From CAWGJF01 sp963822905 (GTDB taxonomy: Bacteria; Bacteroidota; Ignavibacteria; Ignavibacteriales; Ignavibacteriaceae), in NCBI GenBank assembly GCA_963822905.1, contig CAWGJF010000003.1, forward strand, positions 558,001-622,000: 64,000 nt of DNA. The letters run 5' to 3'. Shown in pieces: positions 38,591-47,284 of the stretch; the first letter of the stretch is position 1; each line of letters begins with the position of its first letter. The translations under genes and the position numbers were made by a program. The notes below the pieces were generated by a model. It made no database searches. It had not been told where the DNA came from and saw nothing but the letters and a program-made list of their open reading frames with translations.

Positions 38591-39139
38591 TGAGTTTGCC
38601 TCAGATAGTAAAATGAAGAAATAATTAAATTTTTATGATTCAATCTATATACCATATAAATTCTTATTGATTCTTAAAATTTGGTCTTGTTATCTTTTCA
38701 ACATGTTCCTAAATGATAATAACATCCTGGATTGTTTAATTATTGAACAATGATTTTAGATCAGAAAAAATGTGATGTTACGAGCATTAACAAATGAAAA
38801 TATATTACTCTTTTTATTTATAAATCCGATAAGTCAACGGCTAATATCGATATGTTATTCAGAAAATTAAATAATCAAAATCTTCAAACTATCAATGTTA
38901 TAATGGAAAAATTTAACTGTGGAAAAAATATGGGATTTGGTATAATTTATGCTAATATTTGTCCGATAATTTAACTTTTAAATTAATCTTGATCAGCTTT
39001 TCTTCTAAATTTTCCCTGAAAGTTTTGAACTATATTCTTTAATTTATTGTTATTTGATTTACATAATTTCAATTAGTTAAAGCGATTTAGTTAGTTTGAT
39101 CACCTAATATTTTTGAAGAAACATGATTAAAATAAAATT
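38591..39139. other. Divergent intergenic region between the GNAT gene and larE
   Basis: These 549 bases contain no coding frame that I can support. They must carry the promoters of the minus-strand GNAT gene and the plus-strand lar operon. I looked for a riboswitch-like fold and a NikR-type palindrome upstream of larE by eye and found neither. Confidence 0.5.
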
Positions 39140-39949
39140 ATGGATACAAGTTTGAATAAATTAAATAATATTGAACAATGGTTTAGCGTCCATTCAGAAA
39201 GAATCATTGTTGCATTTTCAGGTGGAGTTGATTCATGTCTTGTATTATTTCTTGCAAGAAAATTCCTTGGGAAGGATAATGTAACTGCAATCATTTCAGC
39301 CTCTCCAAGTTTGAAGAAAAGAGATTTAAATGTTGCTGTTGATTTTTGCAAGACAAATGACATAAATCTTGAAATCATTGAAACGAAAGAAATAGATGAT
39401 CCCAATTATTTTACCAATCCGGTAAACAGATGTTATTTCTGTAAAACAAATCTTTATTCTAATCTAAAAGAAATCGCCAAAAAATATCCTGGCACAACTA
39501 TACTTAATGGACAAAATAAAGACGACTTCGGGGACTACAGACCTGGAATAAAAGCTGCAAATGAATTTAATGTTTTAACTCCACTCGCTGATTGTGAATT
39601 CAGTAAAAATGATATTAGGGAATTAGCAAAATTCTTTAATCTTTCCACCTGGGATAAACCTGCAAGCCCATGTTTGAGCAGCAGAATTCCTTACGGACAA
39701 GAAGTCACGATTAAAAAATTAAGACAGATAGAAAATGCAGAGGATTTCTTAAATAATCTTGGGTTTAATGAAGTACGTGTGAGACATTTTGATAATGTCG
39801 CTAAAATTGAAGTTCCACAGAAAAAACTAAATGATTTAATCAAAATAGAAAAAGAAATAAAAACCAAAATTCTTGAATTAGGATTTTTAAATTGTGAAAT
39901 TGATTATGAAGGATTAATCTCCGGAAAATTAAACCGCGTTTTAGCATGA
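39140..39949 (+). CDS. larE: Nickel-pincer cofactor sulfur transferase LarE
   Basis: The protein has 269 residues of the ATP-pyrophosphatase family. The PP-loop VAFSGGVDSCLV (SGGVDS at 27-32) and NPVNRCYFCKTNLYS near residue 93 are diagnostic, and KPASPCLSSRIPYG near residue 173 completes the LarE signature. LarE adenylates and thiolates the pyridinium dicarboxylate mononucleotide intermediate made by LarB. Three cysteines are placed to act together (Cys98, Cys101, Cys178), the arrangement linked to [4Fe-4S]-cluster LarE enzymes rather than to the single-cysteine sacrificial form. It is the first gene of the operon and overlaps larB by four bases. Confidence 0.93.
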   Translation: MDTSLNKLNNIEQWFSVHSERIIVAFSGGVDSCLVLFLARKFLGKDNVTAIISASPSLKKRDLNVAVDFCKTNDINLEIIETKEIDDPNYFTNPVNRCYFCKTNLYSNLKEIAKKYPGTTILNGQNKDDFGDYRPGIKAANEFNVLTPLADCEFSKNDIRELAKFFNLSTWDKPASPCLSSRIPYGQEVTIKKLRQIENAEDFLNNLGFNEVRVRHFDNVAKIEVPQKKLNDLIKIEKEIKTKILELGFLNCEIDYEGLISGKLNRVLA

Positions 39950-40596
39950 GTAAAAATTTTAATATAGATCATAAGCGAAAAGAAAGAACCGGATTCCAGG
40001 AAATTGTATTTGGTGCATCAAAAACTGTGGATCAGCTTTCTGCAATAATTAAAGATTTTAAAGCGAATAATCATAACGTTCTTATTACAAAAGTTCAAAA
40101 TAAAAAAGCAAAAAAATTACAGCAGGAATTTCCTGAAAATTTTTATGATGAGATCAGTAAAATTTTTATGGTTGGGAAATTCCCATCAAAACCGGTTAAT
40201 GGTGAAGTAGCAATTTTAACAGCGGGCACTTCAGATCAGTTTTTAGTTAATGAAGTTTACTATACTTTACTCTTCTTTGGAAGGGAAGCGAAACGGTTTC
40301 AGGATATTGGTGTTGCAGGTGTTCATCGCCTGCTTGAAAATGTTGATGAATTAAAAAATTATAAAGTAATTATAGTAATTGCAGGTTTTGAAGGCGCGCT
40401 GCCCACAGTAGTAGGAGGATTGTTTGCCCAGCCCATTATTGCCGTCCCTGCAAGTGTGGGTTATGGAGTAAGTAAAGGTGGAAAAGTTGCATTAAACTCA
40501 ATGCTTTCAAGCTGTGCAAATGGAGTAACAGTCGTAAATATTGATAACGGATACGGTGCAGCAATGGCAGCGATAAGAATAATTAACAATAAATAA
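39946..40596 (+). CDS. larB: Nickel-pincer cofactor carboxylase/hydrolase LarB
   Basis: The 216-residue protein resembles the AIR-carboxylase (PurE)-like LarB. EIVFGASKTVDQL near residue 20, VAILTAGTSDQFLVNEVYYT near residue 87 and KVIIVIAGFEGALPTVVGGL near residue 138 are typical. LarB carboxylates nicotinic acid adenine dinucleotide and releases AMP to give pyridinium-3,5-dicarboxylate mononucleotide, the first step of nickel-pincer cofactor synthesis. The length is slightly below that of some LarB proteins but the core is complete. Its ATG overlaps the larE stop, and larC follows 7 bases later. Confidence 0.93.
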   Translation: MSKNFNIDHKRKERTGFQEIVFGASKTVDQLSAIIKDFKANNHNVLITKVQNKKAKKLQQEFPENFYDEISKIFMVGKFPSKPVNGEVAILTAGTSDQFLVNEVYYTLLFFGREAKRFQDIGVAGVHRLLENVDELKNYKVIIVIAGFEGALPTVVGGLFAQPIIAVPASVGYGVSKGGKVALNSMLSSCANGVTVVNIDNGYGAAMAAIRIINNK

Positions 40597-40603
40597 TGAA
40601 TTT

Positions 40604-41866
40604 ATGAGCATATTAAAAATCGAAGCTTTTTCCGGATTGAGTGGTGATATGTTCCTGGGTGCATTTGCTGAGTTATCAAATGAATATGATGAATTGGTTA
40701 AACTGCCTGAAAAACTTAGACTAAAAAATGTAGAAGTTAAAATTTCTGAAGTTGAAAAAAACGGTATTGCCTGCAGACATATTAAAATAATAGATCACAA
40801 TAATTATGATGACTCGAATCACTATAATTTAGTTGAACATGATCATCATCATGAACAATTTCATAAGCATCAAAATGACAGTTTTGAGATCCATCATTTA
40901 AAACATTCTCTTCATCATAGACATTTAAAAGAGATTTATAAAATTATTGATGAGGCCGATCTGTCAATTGATACAAAAGAAATTGCAAAAAAAATATTTT
41001 TATTTCTTGGTGAAGCAGAATCAAAAGTTCACGGCGTTGATATCAATGCTATTCACTTTCATGAAGTTGGTGCTATAGATTCAATTTTAGATATTGTTGG
41101 TTCAGCATATTTGATTGACAAACTAAACATTCAAAAATCTTATGTTACTGATATTCGAACCGGGAAAGGATTTGCAATGACTGATCACGGGCAATTACCA
41201 ATCCCTTGTCCGGCAACAAAAGAATTGCTTTTAGGATTTCCAACTTTTGCCGGCGATATTGATGGTGAGATGGCAACACCAACCGGTGCAGCAATCCTAA
41301 AATATTTAAATCCTGATTTCAATATTCCTTCATTGATTGAAGAAAAAACCGGTCACGGACCCGGGGAAAAGGATTTCAAACACCCAAATGTTCTGAGATT
41401 AAGCCTCTGTAAAATTAAACCCGAGAATCAGGAAAAAATTTATTTAATTGAAACCAATATTGATGATATGTCTTCCGAAGTTATCGGGTTGGATTTTCAA
41501 CAGCAACTGCTCGACAATGGAGCTCTGGATTTTTATTTCACACAAGTAATCATGAAAAAGGGAAGACCTGGTTTATTGGTTTCCGTTTTAGTAAATGAAG
41601 AAAATATTAACTCTATTTCTGATTATTTACTTGAAAACACGACTTCTATTGGATTGCGTTATTATCCAGTTTCCAGGAAAATATTGGCTAGGGAGATTAA
41701 AGAAATAAATACATCTTTAGGATTATTAAAAGTTAAAGAAGTGATTTTACCTTCAGGTAAAAAAAGACTAACTCCGGAATATGAATCTTGTGTTGCTATT
41801 GCAAAGGAAAAGCAAATCCCTGTCGCTCAAATTTTTATAAAAGTGAATGCCGAAATAAATAATTAA
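40604..41866 (+). CDS. larC: Nickel insertase LarC (single continuous frame)
   Basis: The 420-residue protein starts with ILKIEAFSGLSGDMFLGAF and has the conserved HFHEVGAIDSILDIVG near residue 151 and NIDDMSSEVIG in the second half. LarC inserts nickel into the pincer cofactor in a CTP-dependent reaction. In Lactiplantibacillus plantarum, LarC1 and LarC2 are joined by programmed frameshifting; here both halves are in one frame. Residues 65-107 form a histidine-rich insert with about 14 His, a likely nickel store. No larA or other client racemase is in the window. The next gene begins 9 bases downstream. Confidence 0.93.
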   Translation: MSILKIEAFSGLSGDMFLGAFAELSNEYDELVKLPEKLRLKNVEVKISEVEKNGIACRHIKIIDHNNYDDSNHYNLVEHDHHHEQFHKHQNDSFEIHHLKHSLHHRHLKEIYKIIDEADLSIDTKEIAKKIFLFLGEAESKVHGVDINAIHFHEVGAIDSILDIVGSAYLIDKLNIQKSYVTDIRTGKGFAMTDHGQLPIPCPATKELLLGFPTFAGDIDGEMATPTGAAILKYLNPDFNIPSLIEEKTGHGPGEKDFKHPNVLRLSLCKIKPENQEKIYLIETNIDDMSSEVIGLDFQQQLLDNGALDFYFTQVIMKKGRPGLLVSVLVNEENINSISDYLLENTTSIGLRYYPVSRKILAREIKEINTSLGLLKVKEVILPSGKKRLTPEYESCVAIAKEKQIPVAQIFIKVNAEINN

Positions 41867-41875
41867 ATCTACTTC

Positions 41876-42589
41876 ATGAATTCAAAAAAAATAGTTGATC
41901 GCAGTTTTATTCCGATTGTAATTATTTCTGCCCTGATGATAGTTCTCACAATTATTTCGTACTACGCCGGTTTCAAAAAAACTGATGAATCATTACTCAA
42001 ATCATTTCTTTACTTTTTTGATCTGAACCAGAAATTTAATGGAGCAATGTGGATATCAATTGCTATGTGGATAATCAGCGGTTTATCATTTGCAAAGCTT
42101 GGGTTAAGTAAAACAAGTACTATAACGCTCTCAAAGATTAATAAAATATTCCTGGTTATACTGGGAGTATTTATTTGCCTGTTATCATTTGAAAAGATTT
42201 TCGAATTCCATTTAATGATTGATTTCAGAGCGATCAACTTTTTAGGACTGTTTTCTGAAAGTATGCGGAAAGATAGTCCTTACTACTGGTTATACTACAT
42301 TCTTGCCCCGGCTTTTATAGCAGTTGTTGTAAATTTATTTATTGTGTATTACAAGCTATTAAAAGAAATGTCACCTGATAAAAAATTACAAACAATTGCA
42401 AAAACGTTATTTGTAACAGCATTGCTTTCCGTTCCTTTAGAAATACTTTTTGATACTCTGCAGGGATATTTTTGGTATGCCGGACAAAAACATACAGTAT
42501 TTAACAGCATTGAATCTTGCATGGAAGTTATCGGTTTAACATGCTTCATTGGTTGTAATAAATATATTGCCCGGTTCTATAAAGTTTAA
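41876..42589 (+). CDS. Uncharacterised polytopic membrane protein linked to the lar operon
   Basis: The 237-residue protein has about six membrane segments (for example IPIVIISALMIVLTIISYYA, IFLVILGVFICLLSF and YILAPAFIAVVVNLFIVYY). I do not recognise a family. Polar residues within or next to helices include FEKIFEFHLMIDF near residue 104 and WYAGQKHTVFNSIESCMEVI near residue 198, where Glu, His and Cys could bind a metal or pigment. It lies 9 bases after larC, so it is probably co-transcribed and could relate to nickel or to a cofactor client. That link is an inference from position only. Confidence 0.6.
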   Translation: MNSKKIVDRSFIPIVIISALMIVLTIISYYAGFKKTDESLLKSFLYFFDLNQKFNGAMWISIAMWIISGLSFAKLGLSKTSTITLSKINKIFLVILGVFICLLSFEKIFEFHLMIDFRAINFLGLFSESMRKDSPYYWLYYILAPAFIAVVVNLFIVYYKLLKEMSPDKKLQTIAKTLFVTALLSVPLEILFDTLQGYFWYAGQKHTVFNSIESCMEVIGLTCFIGCNKYIARFYKV

Positions 42590-42700
42590 AAGAAAACTGC
42601 ATTTATTTCCTGGTAAAGATTTCTTTTTCAGTCAGCTAAATTTCTATAACACTTCTTTATATTTGTAATCATAGTTTTCAAATAATTTAAATAGATTATT

Positions 42701-43801
42701 ATGCTGAAACCTGATTGCAGATTCTTTCACGGAGATAAACCTTGTGATTTTAATAAATCTGAAGGAATTGTTTGTGATAATTGTAATTATTACAACCCGA
42801 TCAAAATGAAAATTTTAATTATTAAGCTGGATGCAATCGGTGATGTTTTTAGAACCACTTCCATACTTCCTCCATTAAAGAAAAAATACCCTGACTCTCA
42901 CATAACCTGGTGTACAAGAAAAAGTTCAAAACAGCTTTTCAGCAATAATAAATTTGTTGATGAGGTTGTTATTGTTGAAGATGATGCATACTTCAGAATT
43001 AAAACTGAAAAGTATGACCAGGTTATTAATCTCGACACATCAAAAATCAGTTCATCAATTGCAGCTATGGCAAATGCTGAAATGAAAATCGGGTTTGTAT
43101 TGAATGAAAAAGGTTATGTAGAACCCACTTCTGATGCTGCTAATGTTTGGCTTGAAATGAGTGCATTCGATCAACTTAAGCGGACGAATCAAAAATCATA
43201 TCAACAGATAATGTATAATGTTCTTGAATTTTCAGATCCCATTTCTCAACCACAGCTTTTTGTTCCTGGAGAAACTATAAAGAGAATTTCTGAAAGACTA
43301 AAACAATCCGGCTTAAATAAAAAATCAAAAACGATTGGATTAAATGTTGGCGTAGGTCCCAAATGGCCAAGTAAAGGCTGGCCTGAAAAAAACTGGGAAC
43401 AATTGATAAGCAAACTTAATTCGCATAATTATAATTTACTTTTGCTTGGCGGACCTGAAGAAACAGAAAGAATTAAGAATCTAAAAATGAAATTTCCTTT
43501 TTTAATTGATACCGGCACAGAAAATTCTATAATGGAATTTGCTGCGATTGTGAATGAATGTGACCTGGTAATAACCTGCGATACTTTTGCTTTACATGTC
43601 GCTACTGCTATGGGAAAGAAATTAATTGTTTTGGTAGGATCAACTTCTGCAGCGGAGCTTTACTTATATGAAAAAGGAGTCAAACTGACTCCTTCTTTTG
43701 AATGTAAATGTTTTTATAAAAGAAACTGTACTGAAGAAATTTCATGCATGGAATCAATTTCGCCTGGTTTAGTTCTTAAAGAAATTGAAAAGAATTTATA
43801 A
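42701..43801 (+). CDS. Glycosyltransferase family 9 (heptosyltransferase-like) with N-terminal Cys4 motif
   Basis: A 366-residue GT-B enzyme. The core begins at residue about 36 with KILIIKLDAIGDVFRTTSIL, the GT9 start, and the C-terminal half has IGLNVGVGPKWPSKGWPEKNW and CDTFALHVATAMGKKLIVLVG. GT9 enzymes add heptose or related sugars to LPS core or to proteins. Unusually, the first 35 residues hold Cys6, Cys15, Cys25 and Cys28, a spacing suggestive of a small metal-binding knuckle. The protein ends about 4 bases before the convergent dehydrogenase gene. Confidence 0.88.
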   Translation: MLKPDCRFFHGDKPCDFNKSEGIVCDNCNYYNPIKMKILIIKLDAIGDVFRTTSILPPLKKKYPDSHITWCTRKSSKQLFSNNKFVDEVVIVEDDAYFRIKTEKYDQVINLDTSKISSSIAAMANAEMKIGFVLNEKGYVEPTSDAANVWLEMSAFDQLKRTNQKSYQQIMYNVLEFSDPISQPQLFVPGETIKRISERLKQSGLNKKSKTIGLNVGVGPKWPSKGWPEKNWEQLISKLNSHNYNLLLLGGPEETERIKNLKMKFPFLIDTGTENSIMEFAAIVNECDLVITCDTFALHVATAMGKKLIVLVGSTSAAELYLYEKGVKLTPSFECKCFYKRNCTEEISCMESISPGLVLKEIEKNL

Positions 43802-43805
43802 CAGC

Positions 43806-45134
43806 TTAAGCTTTATAAATATTTTTACCCGCGATATTTCTCTTTTCAAAAGCATTCCTGGAATCTACAATCAGTTTTGAATTTTTAGCAATCATTTCAT
43901 AATCAAAAATTTCGTGATCTGTACTGAGAACAACTAAATCATATTTTGAAATGCTTTCTTTTGTAAGCTCGACAGATTCCATGTCGTAATTATATTTTCT
44001 CGTCTTTGGCAGCTTTGTAACATAGGTATCATGATAATCGACTTCGGCACCTCTTTCCCGGAAAATTTCTATCAGCTTTAGAGAAGGGGATTCGCGCATA
44101 TCGTCAATATCTTTTTTGTATGAAGCGCCCAAAATCAAAACCTTTGAACCGTTCATTGCCTTCTTTTGTTTGTTCAAAACTTCAATAGATTTTTCAACAA
44201 CATAATATGGCTGGTATGTATTTATCTCTCCGGCAAGCTCAATAAATTTTGTGTTGATTTCAAACTCTCTTGCTTTCCAGGTTAAATAAAACGGATCGAT
44301 TGGAATACAGTGTCCGCCCAATCCCGGACCGGGGTAAAATGGTGTATAGCCAAACGGTTTTGTCGAAGCTGCTTTAATAACTTCCCATACATCAATATCC
44401 ATTCTATCAAAAACCATCTTCAATTCGTTGACTAAAGCAATGTTAACTGATCGAAAAATATTTTCAAGAAGTTTTGTTGCTTCAGCAGCACGTGGTGATG
44501 AAACCGGGACAGTTTTTACAATTACCTGGTTGTAGAGAGCTAATGCAACTTCAAGACATTTTTCCGTAACGCCGCCAACAACTTTTGGAATAGTTGCTGT
44601 TGTGTAATTCGGATTGTTTGGATCTTCTCTTTCAGGACTGAAAGCAAGATAGAAATCTTTTCCAACAACGTATTTATTTCCTTTTGCTGAATCACAATTT
44701 TCAAAAATCGGCTGTAAAAGTTCATCAGTTGTTCCAGGGTATGTAGTTGATTCGAGAGTTACAAGCTGACCTTTTCTTAAATATTTGCCAATTGTCTTTG
44801 CTGTATTTTCTACATAAGACATATCGGGTTCACGGTGTTCATTAAGTGGAGTAGGAACACAGATAATAATTGCATCAACCTCAGGTAATCTCTTAAAATC
44901 AGTTGTAGCACTTAGCCTCCCGGTATCAACTGCTTTTTTTATGTCTTCAGTTTTTATGTGTTTGATATAACTTTCTTTCTTTTCCAGGGAGGTGATTTTT
45001 CTTTCATCAAGATCAAAGCCGAGTACATCAAATCCTTTAGCATTGAATGCAAGTCCGAGCGGCAGACCAACATACCCTAGACCAATTATTCCAATTTTTG
45101 CTTCTTTATTTTTTATCTTTTGGAGAAGATCCAT
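43806..45134 (-). CDS. UDP-HexNAc 6-dehydrogenase (WbpA/WecC-type nucleotide-sugar dehydrogenase)
   Basis: The 442-residue protein has the Rossmann start KIGIIGLGYVGLPLGLAF, the middle segment FSPEREDPNN, and the catalytic motif GLGGHCIPIDPFYL with Cys276. The C-terminal domain has YKKDIDDMRESPSLKLIEI. This set matches the WbpA/TviB-type branch that oxidises UDP-N-acetylglucosamine or UDP-N-acetylgalactosamine to the uronate with two NAD. It differs clearly from the AlgD-type enzyme at 3.7-5.0 kb. It is convergent with the GT9 gene and about 230 bases from the thioredoxin-like gene. Confidence 0.9.
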   Translation of the reverse strand: MDLLQKIKNKEAKIGIIGLGYVGLPLGLAFNAKGFDVLGFDLDERKITSLEKKESYIKHIKTEDIKKAVDTGRLSATTDFKRLPEVDAIIICVPTPLNEHREPDMSYVENTAKTIGKYLRKGQLVTLESTTYPGTTDELLQPIFENCDSAKGNKYVVGKDFYLAFSPEREDPNNPNYTTATIPKVVGGVTEKCLEVALALYNQVIVKTVPVSSPRAAEATKLLENIFRSVNIALVNELKMVFDRMDIDVWEVIKAASTKPFGYTPFYPGPGLGGHCIPIDPFYLTWKAREFEINTKFIELAGEINTYQPYYVVEKSIEVLNKQKKAMNGSKVLILGASYKKDIDDMRESPSLKLIEIFRERGAEVDYHDTYVTKLPKTRKYNYDMESVELTKESISKYDLVVLSTDHEIFDYEMIAKNSKLIVDSRNAFEKRNIAGKNIYKA

Positions 45135-45368
45135 TTTTAATTATCCTTATCGATTTTAGTTTTAATAATTTTATTGAATTGGGAGAACTAATTTACATAA
45201 ATGATTTTATATAAAATCAAACTTAATATTAAGATTTAATCCTGTAATCCTACCGGGTTAAATCCATCTGAAAATTTCACTTGATTAAGAACCTAAATAT
45301 TAACAATATGTGCGCCAAGATTAAGCTTTTATTCAAAATAATTCATCAATATTAATTATGGAGAGATT

Positions 45369-45962
45369 ATGATTTTGAGAAAAATCCAGTCCTTTTGTTT
45401 CATTTTCGTAACATTCTTGATTGGCTACTATCCAATTACAAACGCGCAAAATTTACCGGGGGATGTGAACAAAGTAGATAATTTTTCTTTAAAAGATTAC
45501 AACGGGAAGGAATATTCACTTAACGATTTTAAAGATTCAAAAGCAATTGTAATAATATTTGTTGCAACAGAATGCCCGGTTTCAAATGCTTACAACAAAA
45601 GAATGGAATCAATTTTTAATGATTACAAAGATAAAAATGTCGCTTTACTCGGGATTAACTCAAACAAAGCAGAAAGTGTTGAAAGGATAAAAGATCATGC
45701 AAAATCAAAAGGACTAACTTTTCCGATTCTGAAAGATGAAAAGAATATAATTGCTGATAAGTTCGGAGCTTCTGTCACACCGGAGGTTTATGTTTTAAAC
45801 AATAAATTTGAAGTTCTTTACCGCGGAAGAATTGATGACTCAAGAGATGAGAGCGATATTGAGAAAAAAGATTTGAGAAATGCATTGGATGAAATCCTTT
45901 CCGGTAAACAGGTTGGTAACCCGGTTACGAAAGCATTCGGCTGCTCAATAAAAAGAATATAA
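45369..45962 (+). CDS. Exported thioredoxin-fold redoxin
   Basis: The 197-residue protein has a signal peptide (SFCFIFVTFLIGYYPITNAQ) and a peroxiredoxin/TlpA-like fold. FSLKDYNGKEYSLNDFKDSK opens the domain, and VIIFVATECPVSNAYNKRME places one cysteine at the active-site position (CPVS rather than CxxC). SVTPEVYVLN supplies the cis-Pro loop. A second cysteine sits near the C-terminus (FGCSIKRI). It may be a thiol peroxidase or a periplasmic thiol-disulfide protein. The stop overlaps the ATG of the next thioredoxin-like gene by one base, so the pair is co-translated. Confidence 0.82.
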   Translation: MILRKIQSFCFIFVTFLIGYYPITNAQNLPGDVNKVDNFSLKDYNGKEYSLNDFKDSKAIVIIFVATECPVSNAYNKRMESIFNDYKDKNVALLGINSNKAESVERIKDHAKSKGLTFPILKDEKNIIADKFGASVTPEVYVLNNKFEVLYRGRIDDSRDESDIEKKDLRNALDEILSGKQVGNPVTKAFGCSIKRI

Positions 45963-46480
45963 TGTTAAAATCATTTTTAACAGCATTAGTTTTATTATCC
46001 GGTTTGGCATTTTTTGTTGAGCCGGAATTTAATGATAAAGAAAAACCTGACGGAACAATTGTCCAGTTACTGGACAGGGAAGGACTTCAAAAAATAATTT
46101 CCGAAAGGAATGGAAAACCTTTGCTGATTAATTTCTGGGCAACGTGGTGTGTTCCTTGCCGCGAGGAATTTCCCGACCTTGTAAAATTTCATTCTGACTT
46201 TAAAGATAGAGTCGATGTGATTGCAATCTCAGTTGATTACCCAAAGGAAATTGAAACTAAAATAAAACCATTCCTAATAAAATTGAATCCCGGTTTTAAT
46301 ACTTATGTTTATTCTGAGAGGGACCAGGAAGCGTTAATAAATATGATTAATAAAGATTGGAGCGGGGCATTGCCGGCTACTTTTGTTTACAATACTGAAG
46401 GTAAACAGGTTTCATTTCATAATGGAAAGTTAAGTCATCAGGAACTTAAAGAATCAATTTTAAATTTTATTAGCAAATAA
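45962..46480 (+). CDS. TlpA-like periplasmic thiol-disulfide oxidoreductase
   Basis: The 172-residue protein has an N-terminal hydrophobic export or anchor segment (FLTALVLLSGLAFFVE) and a thioredoxin domain with the complete CxxC active site in LINFWATWCVPCREEF near residue 60. GALPATFVYNTEGK contains the cis-Pro. It probably reduces or oxidises disulfides in the periplasm, for example in cytochrome c maturation or as the reductant of its redoxin neighbour. Its TAA directly abuts the stop of the convergent permease gene at 46481. Confidence 0.87.
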   Translation: MLKSFLTALVLLSGLAFFVEPEFNDKEKPDGTIVQLLDREGLQKIISERNGKPLLINFWATWCVPCREEFPDLVKFHSDFKDRVDVIAISVDYPKEIETKIKPFLIKLNPGFNTYVYSERDQEALINMINKDWSGALPATFVYNTEGKQVSFHNGKLSHQELKESILNFISK

Positions 46481-47284
46481 TTACTTCGTAAAAAAATATC
46501 CCCAGAACATCGCCGCAAAAAATATAATAGCCTGCAAAAGAATAATCGTTGCTCCGCTTGGTAAATCAAGCAAATAAGAAAACCACAAGCCTGTAACTGC
46601 ACTAAGGATTCCAATCACCACAGAGATAATTGTCATTCTTCTGAAGCTTCTGCTCATCAGTCTTGCAGTGGCAGGAGGAATTACAAGAAACGCCGCAATT
46701 AAAACTATTCCAACAAGCTTTAACGAAACAACAACCGTTACTGCAATCATTATACTTAAAATATAGTCATCAAGCACAACAGGAAGTCTGTCGGCTCTTG
46801 CAAGTTCGCGGTCAAAGGAAGAATAGGCCCACCTGTTCCAGAATCTGAACAGAATTATTGTTGCAAACAGAAGTATCCCAGTTGCAATAACATCGGTTGT
46901 AGTGACGGAAAGTATCGAACCGAAAAGATATGTGAAGGCATCGCTGGTATATTGTTTCCTTAAAAAAAGAAATATTATTCCAAGTGCCATTGATATTGAA
47001 AAGAAAATTCCGATTGTTGTATCGCTGCCAAGATGAGTCCGGTTTTTAACCCAGGTGATTCCTATAGCAACAATTATTGTAAACGGAACAGCAATCCACA
47101 GAGGTTCAGCAGACAAAAGCAAACCAAGTGCAATACCGCCGAACGCTGCGTGCGCAAGCCCGCTGCCAAGAAAGCCTAACCCTCTCTGCACAACAAAAAC
47201 GCCATAGTAGCTTGCAAGAAATCCAACTAGGATTCCGGCAACAAACGCACGCTGCATAAAAGGGTAGCTTAATATTTCAAACAT
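46481..47284 (-). CDS. znuB: Zinc/manganese ABC transporter permease (ZnuB family)
   Basis: A 267-residue membrane protein with about eight helices of the ABC-3 permease family. FMQRAFVAGILVGFLASYYG opens the protein, GLAHAAFGGIALGL near residue 42 is a conserved element, and KLVGIVLIAAFLVIPPATARL near residue 188 is the coupling-helix region. It moves Zn2+ or Mn2+ across the inner membrane with the ATPase and binding protein encoded immediately upstream. It overlaps the ATPase gene by eight bases. The metal cannot be told from the permease alone. Confidence 0.9.
   Translation of the reverse strand: MFEILSYPFMQRAFVAGILVGFLASYYGVFVVQRGLGFLGSGLAHAAFGGIALGLLLSAEPLWIAVPFTIIVAIGITWVKNRTHLGSDTTIGIFFSISMALGIIFLFLRKQYTSDAFTYLFGSILSVTTTDVIATGILLFATIILFRFWNRWAYSSFDRELARADRLPVVLDDYILSIMIAVTVVVSLKLVGIVLIAAFLVIPPATARLMSRSFRRMTIISVVIGILSAVTGLWFSYLLDLPSGATIILLQAIIFFAAMFWGYFFTK

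Noticed and set aside
43801..43820. A small palindrome (AGCTTAAGCTT) between two convergent genes as a terminator
   Set aside because: The stem is short and AT-rich, without a clear T-run; it overlaps the end of the minus-strand gene.
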